DNA from: Geobacter sp. AOG1
Lineage (GTDB): Bacteria; Desulfobacterota; Desulfuromonadia; Geobacterales; Geobacteraceae
Length of the DNA: 64,000 nucleotides
Reading direction: 5' to 3'
Assembly (NCBI RefSeq): GCF_019972315.1
Contig: NZ_BLIZ01000001.1
Location: 694,513 to 758,512, forward strand
A model generated the notes under the pieces. That model searched no databases. It was not told where the DNA came from and worked only from the letters and a program-made list of their open reading frames with translations. Shown in pieces: positions 1-8,004 of this stretch (its first letter is position 1; each line of letters starts with the position of its first letter). The position numbers were made by a program, and so were the translations under genes.

Positions 1-624
1 AATGGTCCATGTCACCGGGTTGTTGTAGGTCTCGGTAAAGGCCATGGAAAAGTTCAAGGTCTGGCCGGCTCCGGGGTTGAATGAGGTCTTGTCGCCGGTA
101 AAACTGTTGACGGTGAGGTTGCACTGGCAGCGGTATTCCCATGTTTTCTTTTCATCCATAAACAATATAGGTTCTGTATAGGTATAATGACGAACATCAT
201 CAATCAAATAACGATCGGTAACCCAGATACAATAATTCCCACCTGAAGTTCTGCTCGGGAGAGGTGCTTCAGCTGGTGTGCCACTGGCAACTGTTTCACA
301 ACCCCATGGTGATTTCCCAACAATATTAGGTCCGGCATATGTGTCACAGTAGCCAATGGCAGACAAATACGTGCGCGTACTGCCATTTATAGTATCGCTG
401 GTCAAGTGAATGAGATTACCAAGGGCATTATTAGCTTGGCATCCCTGAGCATTGTACATTGTATAGCTCGTTTCCACCCATGTCCCACCGGGCATCGATG
501 GTTCGCACACATACTGTCCTGAACTCCCCCATGCCACCTTACTTACCATCATGAGTGACAGCGTCATGAACGCGCAGAGAACGGCTCCAAAGTGCATAAT
601 TCGTTTTGAAGTTCGTATTGTCAC
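1..624 (-). CDS. Secreted protein, N-terminal part only (RHS/YD-repeat-like), cut by the window edge
   Basis: A reading frame of 208 codons stays open from a GTG at 624 to the first base of the window, so the C-terminus is missing. GTG is preceded by GGGGAGGA with about 6 bases spacing. The first 33 residues form a signal peptide (basic start, then a hydrophobic stretch with MTLSLMMVSKVAWG), followed by a cysteine-containing extracellular region. The last visible part (NSFTGDKTSFNPGAGQT followed by NPVTWTI) resembles the Ig-like linker seen in large Geobacter RHS/YD-repeat surface proteins. That resemblance is recalled, not searched. It is divergent from the resolvase gene at 976. Coding in this frame is well supported; the family is tentative. 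Confidence 0.7.
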   Translation of the reverse strand, partial: MTIRTSKRIMHFGAVLCAFMTLSLMMVSKVAWGSSGQYVCEPSMPGGTWVETSYTMYNAQGCQANNALGNLIHLTSDTINGSTRTYLSAIGYCDTYAGPNIVGKSPWGCETVASGTPAEAPLPSRTSGGNYCIWVTDRYLIDDVRHYTYTEPILFMDEKKTWEYRCQCNLTVNSFTGDKTSFNPGAGQTLNFSMAFTETYNNPVTWTI

Positions 625-841
625 CCAATTCCTCCCCAGGTGAAAAAGTATGTAACCAACTCTGTCACTACACAAAAAATGAGGAAAACGTTCCGTTACT
701 CCGTCCCCTTGTTTGCCCACTGCTGTCCTACTGATGTGTTAATATTTCTAGGTGATAAGCTCTTAGCATGTCTTAGTTAATAATGTCAAACCCTTTTGTG
801 CTACTCTGCAAGCCAACAATCGACTTTCTTGAATAATCGAG

Positions 842-868
842 AACGGACGTTAAAAACGTCCGTTTTTT
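842..868 (+). terminator. Intrinsic terminator-like hairpin with no visible upstream gene
   Basis: A perfect 10-bp stem (AACGGACGTT / AACGTCCGTT, 3-base loop) is followed by a run of T on the plus strand. No plus-strand gene precedes it in the window, so it either ends an unannotated short transcript from the 640-840 region or insulates the resolvase promoter. Confidence 0.6.
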
Positions 869-904
869 ATTATCCATAAACGTAGGCATAATACTTGTGT
901 TTTT

Positions 905-934
905 ATTTACGATAATTGTAAATAATGATATAAT
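905..934 (+). promoter_or_regulatory. Promoter of the resolvase gene with an overlapping inverted repeat
   Basis: TTTACG (906-911) and a perfect TATAAT (929-934) are 17 bases apart. The inverted repeat ATTTAC-N7-GTAAAT (905-923) covers the -35 region and could be a resolvase or regulator binding site. The rest of the 351-bp gap (625-975) shows only the hairpin at 842-868. Confidence 0.5.
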
Positions 935-975
935 AAAGCAATATTTCACCTACAGAGCGTCTATGAGGATCAAAA

Positions 976-1575
976 ATGGCAGTATACGGATACATCCGTG
1001 TCTCAACCAGTCGACAGGATGGGGAAAATCAGAAGTACGCCATCCTCGAATATACTAACCGCCAGAAGCTCGGCAACGTGGACTTTGTAGAAGAAACAGT
1101 GTCAGGAACAGTTTCATGGCAAAAGCGGGAACTGGCCAGCCTAATCGATCGACTGAAGAAGGGCGACATCCTGATTGTCGCGGAGTTGTCGAGGCTGGGA
1201 CGCTCCATGCTCGAGGTCATGGAGATCCTATCAATCCTCACAAGAAAGGGAGTTACAACTTTTTCCATCAAGGGAGACTACAAGCTTGACGGCAGCATGA
1301 CATCTCGCGTCTTGGCGTTTGCCTTTTCACTGGCTGCGGAGGTTGAGCGGGAGCTGATATCTTCGAGGACCAAAGAGGCCCTCGGTCGGCGCCGAGCAGA
1401 AGGTAAACCTCTGGGCCGCCCACGCGGAAGCACCAGCAAGTCCAAGTTGGATGGAAGGGAGGAGCAGATAAGGGAGCTATTGCGGCATCGCGTGGCAAAA
1501 GCGGCAATCGCAAGGATTCTGAACGTTTCACGACCTGCGCTGCTCGATTTTATCAAGTCTCGCAAGTTGATGTAG
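976..1575 (+). CDS. Small serine recombinase (resolvase/invertase, Pin/Hin type)
   Basis: 199 residues, the normal size for a small serine resolvase or DNA invertase. The N-terminus YGYIRVSTSRQ carries the presumed nucleophile Ser10 with the partner arginine before it. The E-helix and linker (AEVERELISSRTKEAL) follow near residue 120, then a GRPRGS hinge and a C-terminal helix-turn-helix (IARILNVSRPALLDFI). The ribosome binding site GAGGA lies 6 bases upstream. Family members cut and rejoin DNA at paired sites to invert or resolve segments. It starts a co-directional run of unknown genes and is divergent from the surface-protein gene at 624, so control of a nearby invertible segment is possible but no paired sites were found. 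Confidence 0.9.
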   Translation: MAVYGYIRVSTSRQDGENQKYAILEYTNRQKLGNVDFVEETVSGTVSWQKRELASLIDRLKKGDILIVAELSRLGRSMLEVMEILSILTRKGVTTFSIKGDYKLDGSMTSRVLAFAFSLAAEVERELISSRTKEALGRRRAEGKPLGRPRGSTSKSKLDGREEQIRELLRHRVAKAAIARILNVSRPALLDFIKSRKLM

Positions 1576-1604
1576 GCTTGTCGTGAAAAACAGAGGAGCG
1601 TTGT

Positions 1605-1994
1605 GTGACAGATAATGCAAATCCCCGCTGGCGGCTGGCGGAGAAGACTGGCAAGATGCTCGTCCTGGTCAAAGACTTTGTGCACACGGACGAAGTTCGT
1701 CCCCCCACAAAGGGGAAAATGGTTGCCGTTGAAATACGAGCAAACGGCATCGCATTCTACGCCAGGCCAAGCACGGAACAATGGCCGCCATGCGACACTG
1801 ACCTCCTGATTGTCTTCCCGACCGGAGCTGTGACAATTGACAACCTGGAGGACCTTTTCCCTGCCCGGGCAGCAGCAGAAATCTACCATTCGTTTCGCCT
1901 GAACCGCCGGCACCTGATACAGCTGGTCGTGGACAATACCAGTCCCACCAGCGAATGCGACAGACCCGGCAAACCCAAACGAAAGGAGGTTTAA
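1605..1994 (+). CDS. Conserved-looking hypothetical protein downstream of the resolvase
   Basis: 129 residues starting at GTG, with GAGGAG 6 bases upstream. It begins 29 bases after the resolvase stop, so co-transcription is likely. The sequence is soluble with no signal peptide or membrane segment. It has a mixed alpha/beta character, a short acidic/basic N-terminus and a lysine/arginine-rich tail. No family is recognised. An accessory role to the recombinase is only positional inference. Confidence 0.6.
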   Translation: MTDNANPRWRLAEKTGKMLVLVKDFVHTDEVRPPTKGKMVAVEIRANGIAFYARPSTEQWPPCDTDLLIVFPTGAVTIDNLEDLFPARAAAEIYHSFRLNRRHLIQLVVDNTSPTSECDRPGKPKRKEV

Positions 1995-2027
1995 CCAGCA
2001 ACCGGAAGCATCTATCGAGGAGGATAT

Positions 2028-2240
2028 ATGGGCGCTCAAGCCCAAAATGGCGAAAAACTGCACCACTACCACCAAATGGCATCTTGCTCCATGGAGTACC
2101 TTGCCATAAGCATTCATCTCCTGTCGTCTCTGCATCTCATAAACATAACTCCCATAGGAGCATCGTTGTATGCAGCGTACTCGCTCGCAACGGCAGTCTA
2201 TCTCCGCCTCAGCCTGGTTCAACTAAAAAAAGGCAATTGA
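2028..2240 (+). CDS. Small hypothetical protein with a hydrophobic segment
   Basis: 70 residues, preceded by a strong GAGGAGG four bases from the ATG. The central part (about residues 20-60) is hydrophobic and could form one or two short membrane segments; the ends are polar. The start lies 33 bases after the previous gene. The only support is the ribosome binding site and the operon position. A 9-bp inverted repeat (2249-2278) lies between this gene and the next. Confidence 0.4.
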   Translation: MGAQAQNGEKLHHYHQMASCSMEYLAISIHLLSSLHLINITPIGASLYAAYSLATAVYLRLSLVQLKKGN

Positions 2241-2322
2241 CGATTGAGCATGGGCGCCGGCCGACGGCTGCGCCCATGACAACTACCGAGTCTGACCACC
2301 CATATCAACATGGAGGCAATGA

Positions 2323-3177
2323 ATGGCTTGGAGAATTCCGACCGCAAAACACGATGCCCTCAGAGCACGTTTCCACACCTGCACATGTGCGCCCGACGCT
2401 GACGTAACCTACGATTGGCGAGACATGAGGGTCATCGACATTGACTTCGAACAGCCCGGTACCGCTACGAGTGATCGCTGCATCTGGTACGCCATCGGCT
2501 GTTACGATTGCGGTAATTATGTGCTGGACAACATGCCTTTTGGCATCCAGGAAACCGGCTATGAGCTTTTTTCTGCCGCTAAGGCTGAGGCTACGGAGTA
2601 CATCATAGATCTTAATGGTGTCCCTCTCGCTCCAGACGACGAACTGGCGATTCGCGTCACAACGGCAGAGGCGGTCAGGGACATTTGGAGCAGGTACTGC
2701 GAGGATGGTATCACGGGCACACCGAACCTGCTGATGCACGACGGCGAGCTAAAGCTGCTCTATGACAGCATCAAGCTCGTTATAGCAGATTCTGCAAAGC
2801 TGCCACACGCTGGTATAAGCCGTGACTCCGATCTATCTGGAGCAATCAACTCTACAGGGATTGCGTACCTGCAGAAACTAGCCGACGAGATGATTTTTCG
2901 GTTCCACACGGCAACACCCCGGATATTTTATGGCAAGAACTATCATTACCTGAAGCTACATCAACACATGGCACAACCGATAACTAGCTGCATTGCCTAC
3001 GCTGCCGGTCACCCAACCCAAATGGCTCAGTACCTTTTTGCAACCTACGGGGATGCAATAGCGCGAGGACTGTGCGAGTCCGACTACATTCGTAGCTTTG
3101 AGGCATCGCGCAAATCTATCACCCCGTATTACCGGCTATTGATGGCAGATTTGGCCCACTATTATCACCACGCTTGA
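2323..3177 (+). CDS. Hypothetical protein of unknown family
   Basis: 284 residues. GGAGG lies 6 bases before the ATG at 2323 (a second ATG at 2319 is out of frame). The protein is soluble, with scattered Cys and His residues (for example CTCAPDADV near the N-terminus and CYDCGNY near residue 60), no signal peptide and no recognised motif. The C-terminal half is helical and rich in His/Tyr (YHYLKLHQHMAQ; ending LAHYYHHA). A clear terminator follows directly, so this is the last gene of the resolvase-led transcription unit. Confidence 0.65.
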   Translation: MAWRIPTAKHDALRARFHTCTCAPDADVTYDWRDMRVIDIDFEQPGTATSDRCIWYAIGCYDCGNYVLDNMPFGIQETGYELFSAAKAEATEYIIDLNGVPLAPDDELAIRVTTAEAVRDIWSRYCEDGITGTPNLLMHDGELKLLYDSIKLVIADSAKLPHAGISRDSDLSGAINSTGIAYLQKLADEMIFRFHTATPRIFYGKNYHYLKLHQHMAQPITSCIAYAAGHPTQMAQYLFATYGDAIARGLCESDYIRSFEASRKSITPYYRLLMADLAHYYHHA

Positions 3178-3197
3178 GACTCACCCGTCAATGCCAA

Positions 3198-3236
3198 AAA
3201 ACGCCGCGAACCCCAAAAGGGTTTGCGGCGTTTTTT
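3198..3236 (+). terminator. Rho-independent terminator
   Basis: The stem AACGCCGC-G-AACCC pairs with GGGTT-T-GCGGCGTT around a CAAAA loop, followed by six T. It closes the unit that starts with the resolvase. Confidence 0.9.
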
Positions 3237-3312
3237 CGTCCATCATTGTAAAAATCTTGCCTGTCGTCTGATTCCGTCCATAAGCAGTATCACTCTCTCA
3301 AAGGAGATATTT

Positions 3313-4185
3313 ATGGACGAATTCGAAGAAAAACCGAAGGGCGGCGGCACCAAACCCTTGCAGCGCCGCAAACTTATCATGGGGAACTTTAGCCACCTGC
3401 TGGCAGCTTCTCTGGTTCTGCTTGCCCACCAACTCGACCTACCGATCAAGCTTCTCCGCCGCTGGCAGATCAGGACCACGAATGGTGTGCAGACAGGGTG
3501 GCTGTCCTATCCCGTCACCCGCCTGGAGTACTGGGTATTGCTGATAATTCGCAATTATCTGTGGTGCAATGAGGAGGCTCTGCGGATGCAGCTTGCGCAG
3601 ATGTCGGCAGCTCGCCGCGAATGGGTGGTCAATGGCTCGGGACGGTCGTGGATTGAGCGGGTGGTGCTCAAGGATGTGATCAAACACAAGCTGCTGAAGA
3701 AAAAGCGCTATCTGACGTTGCCTATATACCGCAACATTCTCTATGTGCGCTACCCTAACGGTCAGAAGCAGCTGACCAAGGATGTGTTCGACCGGATGAA
3801 GAAGGCAGCGGACTACCTGATTGCCAAAGCCCGTGCGCGCAACAACCTGGATTTGCTGGCGAAGTCTGTCGGGTTGGTGATTGAAAATGGCCACTACGTG
3901 GACCCCAACGCCTACGTGCCGGAGCCTAGAACCAGCTGCAGGGGGGATTCAAACCTGCCGGACGACGTTCTGATTCCCATTACCCGGCCCGCCGCAATTG
4001 AGACGAGCCTGCCGGCGCATGAGGCAAGCACTCCGGCGACCGAGACACCTGTGGCGGCAGCCGAAGAAACGGAACTGCGGGACTTTGTTTACGGCGCAGG
4101 GTTCGCCGGCAATATCGAGCACCACAAGGCCGAACTCGAAAAAAGGCTGAGGGCATTGGCAGAGGAGTCTTCGCCTCATAAATAA
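3313..4185 (+). CDS. Hypothetical protein with a proline/alanine/threonine-rich C-terminal linker
   Basis: 290 residues from the ATG at 3313, chosen because AAAGGAG lies just upstream and a longer frame would begin inside the preceding terminator. Residues 30-60 contain a hydrophobic helix (LLAASLVLLAHQL) and the middle is basic (KHKLLKKKRYL). From about residue 215 there is a low-complexity Ala/Thr/Pro/Glu stretch before a short charged tail. No family is recognised. Its stop codon lies inside the first copy of the 46-bp repeat. Confidence 0.6.
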   Translation: MDEFEEKPKGGGTKPLQRRKLIMGNFSHLLAASLVLLAHQLDLPIKLLRRWQIRTTNGVQTGWLSYPVTRLEYWVLLIIRNYLWCNEEALRMQLAQMSAARREWVVNGSGRSWIERVVLKDVIKHKLLKKKRYLTLPIYRNILYVRYPNGQKQLTKDVFDRMKKAADYLIAKARARNNLDLLAKSVGLVIENGHYVDPNAYVPEPRTSCRGDSNLPDDVLIPITRPAAIETSLPAHEASTPATETPVAAAEETELRDFVYGAGFAGNIEHHKAELEKRLRALAEESSPHK

Positions 4186-4222
4186 CTACGTTATTTATAC
4201 TGTTGGTGTTTAGGCAGATTCA
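4177..4222. repeat. Palindrome-bearing 46-bp direct repeat, copy 1
   Basis: The first 30 bases are identical to 5095-5124 and the following 16 match with four differences. The core is an inverted repeat, ATAAATAAC-TAC-GTTATTTAT. It overlaps the stop codon of the preceding gene. Copies 1 and 2 bracket the Cys-rich small gene and ihfA, 918 bp apart. Confidence 0.85.
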
Positions 4223-4231
4223 ATAAGTCTT

Positions 4232-4273
4232 GGAGAGGGTGCTCGGTCTTTAACCGATCCGGACGCCCTCTCC
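4232..4273 (+). terminator. Hairpin after the 290-residue hypothetical gene
   Basis: An outer stem GGAGAGGG / CCCTCTCC encloses an inner CGGT / ACCG. There is no T-run, so it may be a weak terminator or an mRNA-end hairpin. The rest of the gap to 4436 shows an isolated TTGACA at 4315 and no convincing -10. Confidence 0.4.
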
Positions 4274-4436
4274 TGCCCAGCAGCTGTCAGCAATCCGTCG
4301 TTGCTGTCAATGGATTGACAAGGGTGCGATCCTGGATTTTGTGTCGCGCAAATAAAAACAGCTTGTTACCTGTGCATAGCTGCTGGCACGAAGGGTGCTG
4401 AATAGAATAACATTAACCTGCAAAGGAGAGCACAGC

Positions 4437-4616
4437 ATGGCACCCATTCTCATTTGTGACTGTACGGATTGCATGTTTAACGAAAAAGATTATGAAACCG
4501 GTGACTTCATTTGCACATGCGAGGAGGTCATGATGCATCGCTCCAGTCGCGAATCGTGTTTCTTAAGGTGTTACAGCTATGAACATGACGAGGAAAAAGA
4601 TGACGACCTGAGCTGA
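4437..4616 (+). CDS. Cysteine-rich mini-protein (DUF1540-like)
   Basis: 59 residues from the ATG at 4437, with AAAGGAG about 9 bases upstream. A longer in-frame start at 4395 lacks a ribosome binding site. Seven cysteines are spaced as CDCTDC, CTC and two later single Cys, with the pattern C-x3-C-x-F-N typical of small DUF1540-like putative metal-binding proteins. The C-terminus is very acidic (EHDEEKDDDLS). Function is unknown. The gene is followed by a perfect 14-bp hairpin and lies inside the repeat-bounded segment with ihfA. Confidence 0.55.
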   Translation: MAPILICDCTDCMFNEKDYETGDFICTCEEVMMHRSSRESCFLRCYSYEHDEEKDDDLS

Positions 4617-4642
4617 GGCACTGGGGGCAGCCCGATAGCGTT

Positions 4643-4674
4643 GCAATAATGGCCAGAGCCCTGGCCATTATTGC
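4643..4674. terminator. Perfect 14-bp hairpin between two convergent genes
   Basis: GCAATAATGGCCAG pairs exactly with CTGGCCATTATTGC around a 4-base loop. It stands between the convergent Cys-rich gene and ihfA. It has no T-run on either strand. Confidence 0.5.
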
Positions 4675-4735
4675 TGTCAGTGCCAACAATCCAGAAAGGA
4701 TGGGAGGAGCGTTCGTGGGGATGGGCCGTCGGGGA

Positions 4736-5038
4736 TCACAGTAATGTGCCGCCTGACGGCCTTTCTTTGTTTATGGCCTGCTTGAGGACGGTGCTGGGCT
4801 TGAACGTCAATACCCGCCGAGATGTGATAGTGATTGCCTCGCCCGTCTGGGGATTGCGCCCGCGGCGGTCGGCCTTTTGTCTGATCTCAAAATTGCCGAA
4901 GCCGGCAATCTTTATCTTCTCGCCCTTTTCCAGTGTATCCTTCATGAGGCTGAGGACCGTTTCCAATATGTCGACGGATTCCTTGATCGAGTATCCCACC
5001 ACCGCGTGAATCTTGTCTACAAGGTCTGCTTTGGTCAT
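4736..5038 (-). CDS. ihfA: Integration host factor alpha-like DNA-bending protein
   Basis: 100 residues from the ATG at 5038, selected because MTKADLVDKIH is the family N-terminus and GGAG sits just before it; the longer start at 5068 adds ten unrelated residues. The diagnostic HU/IHF arm GRNPQTGEAITI and the following RRVLTFKPSTVLK are intact, and GEKIKIAGFGNFEIR precedes them. Together these are closer to IHF-alpha than HU. IHF bends DNA and assists site-specific recombination, transcription and replication. Here the gene lies inside accessory DNA and its upstream region carries repeat copy 2, so it is probably an island-borne paralog, not the housekeeping copy. Confidence 0.9.
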   Translation of the reverse strand: MTKADLVDKIHAVVGYSIKESVDILETVLSLMKDTLEKGEKIKIAGFGNFEIRQKADRRGRNPQTGEAITITSRRVLTFKPSTVLKQAINKERPSGGTLL

Positions 5039-5094
5039 ATCATCTCCATCGCAATGAGGCATAGTCAATGGCGACGACTACCCCATCGTCGCCA

Positions 5095-5140
5095 CATAAA
5101 TAACTACGTTATTTATACTGTTGGCATTTAGGCTGATTTC
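5095..5140. repeat. Palindrome-bearing 46-bp direct repeat, copy 2
   Basis: Near-identical to 4177-4222 (42 of 46 bases), with the same ATAAATAAC-TAC-GTTATTTAT inverted repeat. It lies 57 bases upstream of the ihfA start, so it may also act as an ihfA operator. Confidence 0.85.
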
Positions 5141-5163
5141 AGATTCGGTCACGCCGCAAAGGG

Positions 5164-5194
5164 CCAGTCGGCGAACAGCGCTTCCGCCGACTGG
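5164..5194. other. Perfect 10-bp inverted repeat
   Basis: CCAGTCGGCG pairs with CGCCGACTGG around an 11-base loop in the gap between ihfA and the end of hsdM. The remainder of 5195-5360 shows nothing recognisable. Confidence 0.4.
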
Positions 5195-5360
5195 AGGAAG
5201 CGGGTATTGCTACTGCTCACCGGGGAGATGACGCGTTGCCAGGTTTATTGCCGATATTAATGCCGGTCAAATGTCACATTTAAGCTTTTAACTTAAAACA
5301 AGAAAAGCGGAAAATTGATTGTTAGTCTGCCGGCCTTTTTGCCGATCATCTTCCAGATTT

Positions 5361-7142
5361 CTATCCCCGCAGTGCCGCCAGCGCCTCGGCGATCTCTCGC
5401 CCCTTGGCTTCGATGAAGTCCAGCAGTTCCAGCGGTGTCCGCTTGTCCTCTTCGGCCTTGGCGTTGGGGTTGACCGCCTTCAGGTCGTAGACAGCGTTCC
5501 CGATCTCTTCCGCCTTGGCCGCCTGCTCCCTGGCTTCCTTGCTCAGTTCCGCCGCCTTCTGCAGCGCCCCGGCCACGGCCTTGTCGTCAACCGGCTTGGC
5601 CTTCTTCAGCTCCTTGGCCCGGTCCGACCACTGGGCAGCCTCCCGCTCCTTCTTACTGGCCTGCTGCTTGTACGGCTCGGCCTCTTCGCGGGCCTTCTGC
5701 TTGCGGGCCGTCATGTCCACGGTCCAGCTCTGCTCGCTGTCGCCCCGAGTCGGCAGCAGCCGGAAGAATTCTTCAAATTTGTCCAGGGTCAGCGGGCTCT
5801 TCTTGCCGACCTTGATGCCTGACAGGTCGTAGTACCAGATATTCTCCGTATGCTCGCCCTTCTTGAAAAACAGGAGGTTGGTCTTGACGCCCGCGCCTGC
5901 CGCCGTGAACACCCCACCGGGAAGGCTGACGATGCAGTACAGGTTGTTCTCCTCCAGCAGCTTGCGCTTGGTCTGCACGAAAGCGGTTTCGTTGGTGCGG
6001 AACAGCACCCCCTCGTCTAGCACGATGCCGCAGCGTCCTCCATCCTTCAGGTTGTCGATGACATGCTGGAGGAACAGCACCTGGGTAGCGCCGGTCTTGT
6101 AAGCGAAGTTTGTCTGGGCCGCCTTCCCCTCCTTCCCACCAAAAGGTGGGTTCGTCAGAATCACGTCAAACTGTGCCGGCGCGGTGACAAACAGGCCGTC
6201 ATACGTTTTCTCGTTCGTCAGGGTGTTGCCATGCCACAGGTTGGGCTGGTCGATGCCGTGCAATACCAGGTTGGCCAAGGCAATGGGGTAGATCAGGTTT
6301 TCCTTCTCCCTGCCGAAGAAGGTCTTGTGCTTGAGTGTGTCGATCTGCTCGGCCTGGGCATCCGCCCCCAGCTCAGCCCGCATGTATTCGTGGCTCTGAG
6401 CCAGGAATCCCCCCGTCCCACACCCTGGATCGTAGACCGTCTCCCCCACCTTCGGGTCGACGGCCCGCACCATGGCACGGATTACCTCACGGGGCGTGAA
6501 AAACTGGCCGCCGTCGCCACCTTTCTCCCCCATCTTGAGGAGCAGCCCTTCGTACACCTGGGAAATGGTGAATACGTGGGTGTCATCCACGCTGTCCACG
6601 CTGATGTCGTGGACCTTATCGAGCACCTCACAGAAGTTCCGCTCGGTGTCGATCCGGACTCGCTCCACATCGGACATGATCTCGCTTATGACCTTTTGGC
6701 GGGGTGTGGCCCCTGACTTGTCCTTCAGTCCCCTCAGGTGCGGCAGGAGCTCACTGTTGATGAAGCGGAAGAAGTCACCGGAACTGCCGTCAGCGTGCGT
6801 CTCCTTCCGCTTCCAGCCTTGCTTGTGGCCAGCTTCACGATGGACCGTTACGACAGCGTCGAAGGGAGCCGCCCAGTCGTGCCAGCGGTACGGCGCCGCC
6901 AGCGAAGGATTGAACTCCAGCCCCAATGCTTCCATCTCTTCTGCTTCTCTGGTCTCATGGTCATCCAGGATGCGCAGGAACAGTATCCAGGTCAGCTCCG
7001 GGACGTACTGCATGGCGCCGGCGCAGTTGGAGCGGCGCATAATGTCGCAGATGCTCTTGACCGCCGAGTTGACTGACTGCTGGGTGGCTAAGGACTTGCC
7101 GTTACCGTTGCCGTTCTCACTCTTCTTTCTGCCTCGCGCCAT
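5361..7142 (-). CDS. hsdM: Type I restriction-modification DNA methyltransferase subunit HsdM
   Basis: 593 residues, a normal HsdM length. The N-terminal helical HsdM domain is followed by the SAM-binding motif DPGCGTGGF (residues 238-246) and the catalytic NPPF motif (331-334) of N6-adenine methyltransferases. The C-terminal 120 residues are a charged coiled coil (AKELKKAKPVDDKAVAGAL) that likely contacts HsdS. The basic N-terminus (MARGRKKSENGNGNG) is low complexity. It methylates adenine in the bipartite site read by HsdS and forms the M2S methylase. Its position as the last gene of an R-S-HNH-M operon is unusual, since M usually comes before S. Confidence 0.95.
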   Translation of the reverse strand: MARGRKKSENGNGNGKSLATQQSVNSAVKSICDIMRRSNCAGAMQYVPELTWILFLRILDDHETREAEEMEALGLEFNPSLAAPYRWHDWAAPFDAVVTVHREAGHKQGWKRKETHADGSSGDFFRFINSELLPHLRGLKDKSGATPRQKVISEIMSDVERVRIDTERNFCEVLDKVHDISVDSVDDTHVFTISQVYEGLLLKMGEKGGDGGQFFTPREVIRAMVRAVDPKVGETVYDPGCGTGGFLAQSHEYMRAELGADAQAEQIDTLKHKTFFGREKENLIYPIALANLVLHGIDQPNLWHGNTLTNEKTYDGLFVTAPAQFDVILTNPPFGGKEGKAAQTNFAYKTGATQVLFLQHVIDNLKDGGRCGIVLDEGVLFRTNETAFVQTKRKLLEENNLYCIVSLPGGVFTAAGAGVKTNLLFFKKGEHTENIWYYDLSGIKVGKKSPLTLDKFEEFFRLLPTRGDSEQSWTVDMTARKQKAREEAEPYKQQASKKEREAAQWSDRAKELKKAKPVDDKAVAGALQKAAELSKEAREQAAKAEEIGNAVYDLKAVNPNAKAEEDKRTPLELLDFIEAKGREIAEALAALRG

Positions 7143-7154
7143 TTTCTCCTCTTA

Positions 7155-7919
7155 TTAATTCTCATTTCTTTGTAGTAGTGGAGCAATTTCATCTCGCGGT
7201 CTATAATCACCAGGGAACGCGGTGTAAACAGGCAGTATTGGTAATCGTAGAGGAATATCTTTCCAATCATTGAATCTGCAATTAGCAAAAAAAGAAATGT
7301 CAACAAGCCTCGGGTCAGGCGGCGGGGAATTGATAGTCATTACATACCCTAATGGGAACGACGCTATTTCGCTAAATAATTTATGGCCTCCGTCGAACGT
7401 CATCAGCCCAGATATTCCTGTTTGACGAAACCTTGAGGATGTATTCAGAAAAGTATAGATTCTGATGCGTGGATGGAGCCCATTGTCCAAGCGGTTCAAT
7501 ACTAACCGCACCAAATCTTGATGGACTTCATGAAACCGATCACCGTTTGCACTGAAAAACATGCAAAGGACCTGTTTTATTACTCGCAGAGGGAAGATTC
7601 GAAATATGTGGTATAGCGATGGTGCTTGCAGTACATGATCGCTTAGAGTCAGCCCTTGGTATGTCCAGTCAACAAAAGCATTACCGTACCACGCGCCTGT
7701 ATTATTGTTGCATGTTGAACATAGTGTGTATGCCCCAGCACCCTTTTGATTCACCCTCCCTCTCGGGGTATCCAGTACTTCGATATCATCCGCCGAAAAA
7801 ATTTTCTCTATGTTAGCTAGGACAATCGGCTTGTCATTGAACGCAGCTCTGGGGGGCACATGCTCGTAGGTTAGCTGAGTTTCTTCCCCGCATATATGAC
7901 ATATTCCCCATTTCCCCAT
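7155..7919 (-). CDS. HNH-like zinc-finger protein embedded in the type I R-M operon
   Basis: 254 residues. The N-terminus has CHICGEE followed by YEHVPP (His20) and then LCSTCNNNTG (Cys67, Cys70). This CxxC...EH...CxxCNN layout is typical of HNH-type nucleases, although a standard catalytic HNH triad cannot be confirmed by eye. The remaining 170 residues are unrecognised. The gene lies 85 bases after hsdS and 12 bases before hsdM on the same strand, so it is part of the operon. It could be a second effector, a methylation-dependent nuclease or an accessory factor; this is inference from context. Confidence 0.65.
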   Translation of the reverse strand: MGKWGICHICGEETQLTYEHVPPRAAFNDKPIVLANIEKIFSADDIEVLDTPRGRVNQKGAGAYTLCSTCNNNTGAWYGNAFVDWTYQGLTLSDHVLQAPSLYHIFRIFPLRVIKQVLCMFFSANGDRFHEVHQDLVRLVLNRLDNGLHPRIRIYTFLNTSSRFRQTGISGLMTFDGGHKLFSEIASFPLGYVMTINSPPPDPRLVDISFFANCRFNDWKDIPLRLPILPVYTAFPGDYRPRDEIAPLLQRNEN

Positions 7920-8004
7920 GCTTGTTGATTACACTTGGATTTTGGAGACCTTGGGCCTCAGCGCTTTTCCCAAACTTACTTCCAGCATCCCAATACTTGT
8001 CATG

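Noticed and set aside
1278-2222. Long minus-strand frame opposite the resolvase and the next genes
   Set aside because: It is antisense to the well-supported resolvase, has no ribosome binding site or recognisable motif, and has a composition unlike a folded protein.
3223-3312. Upstream extension of the 290-residue hypothetical protein
   Set aside because: It would start inside a terminator and lacks a ribosome binding site, while AAAGGAG precedes the ATG at 3313.
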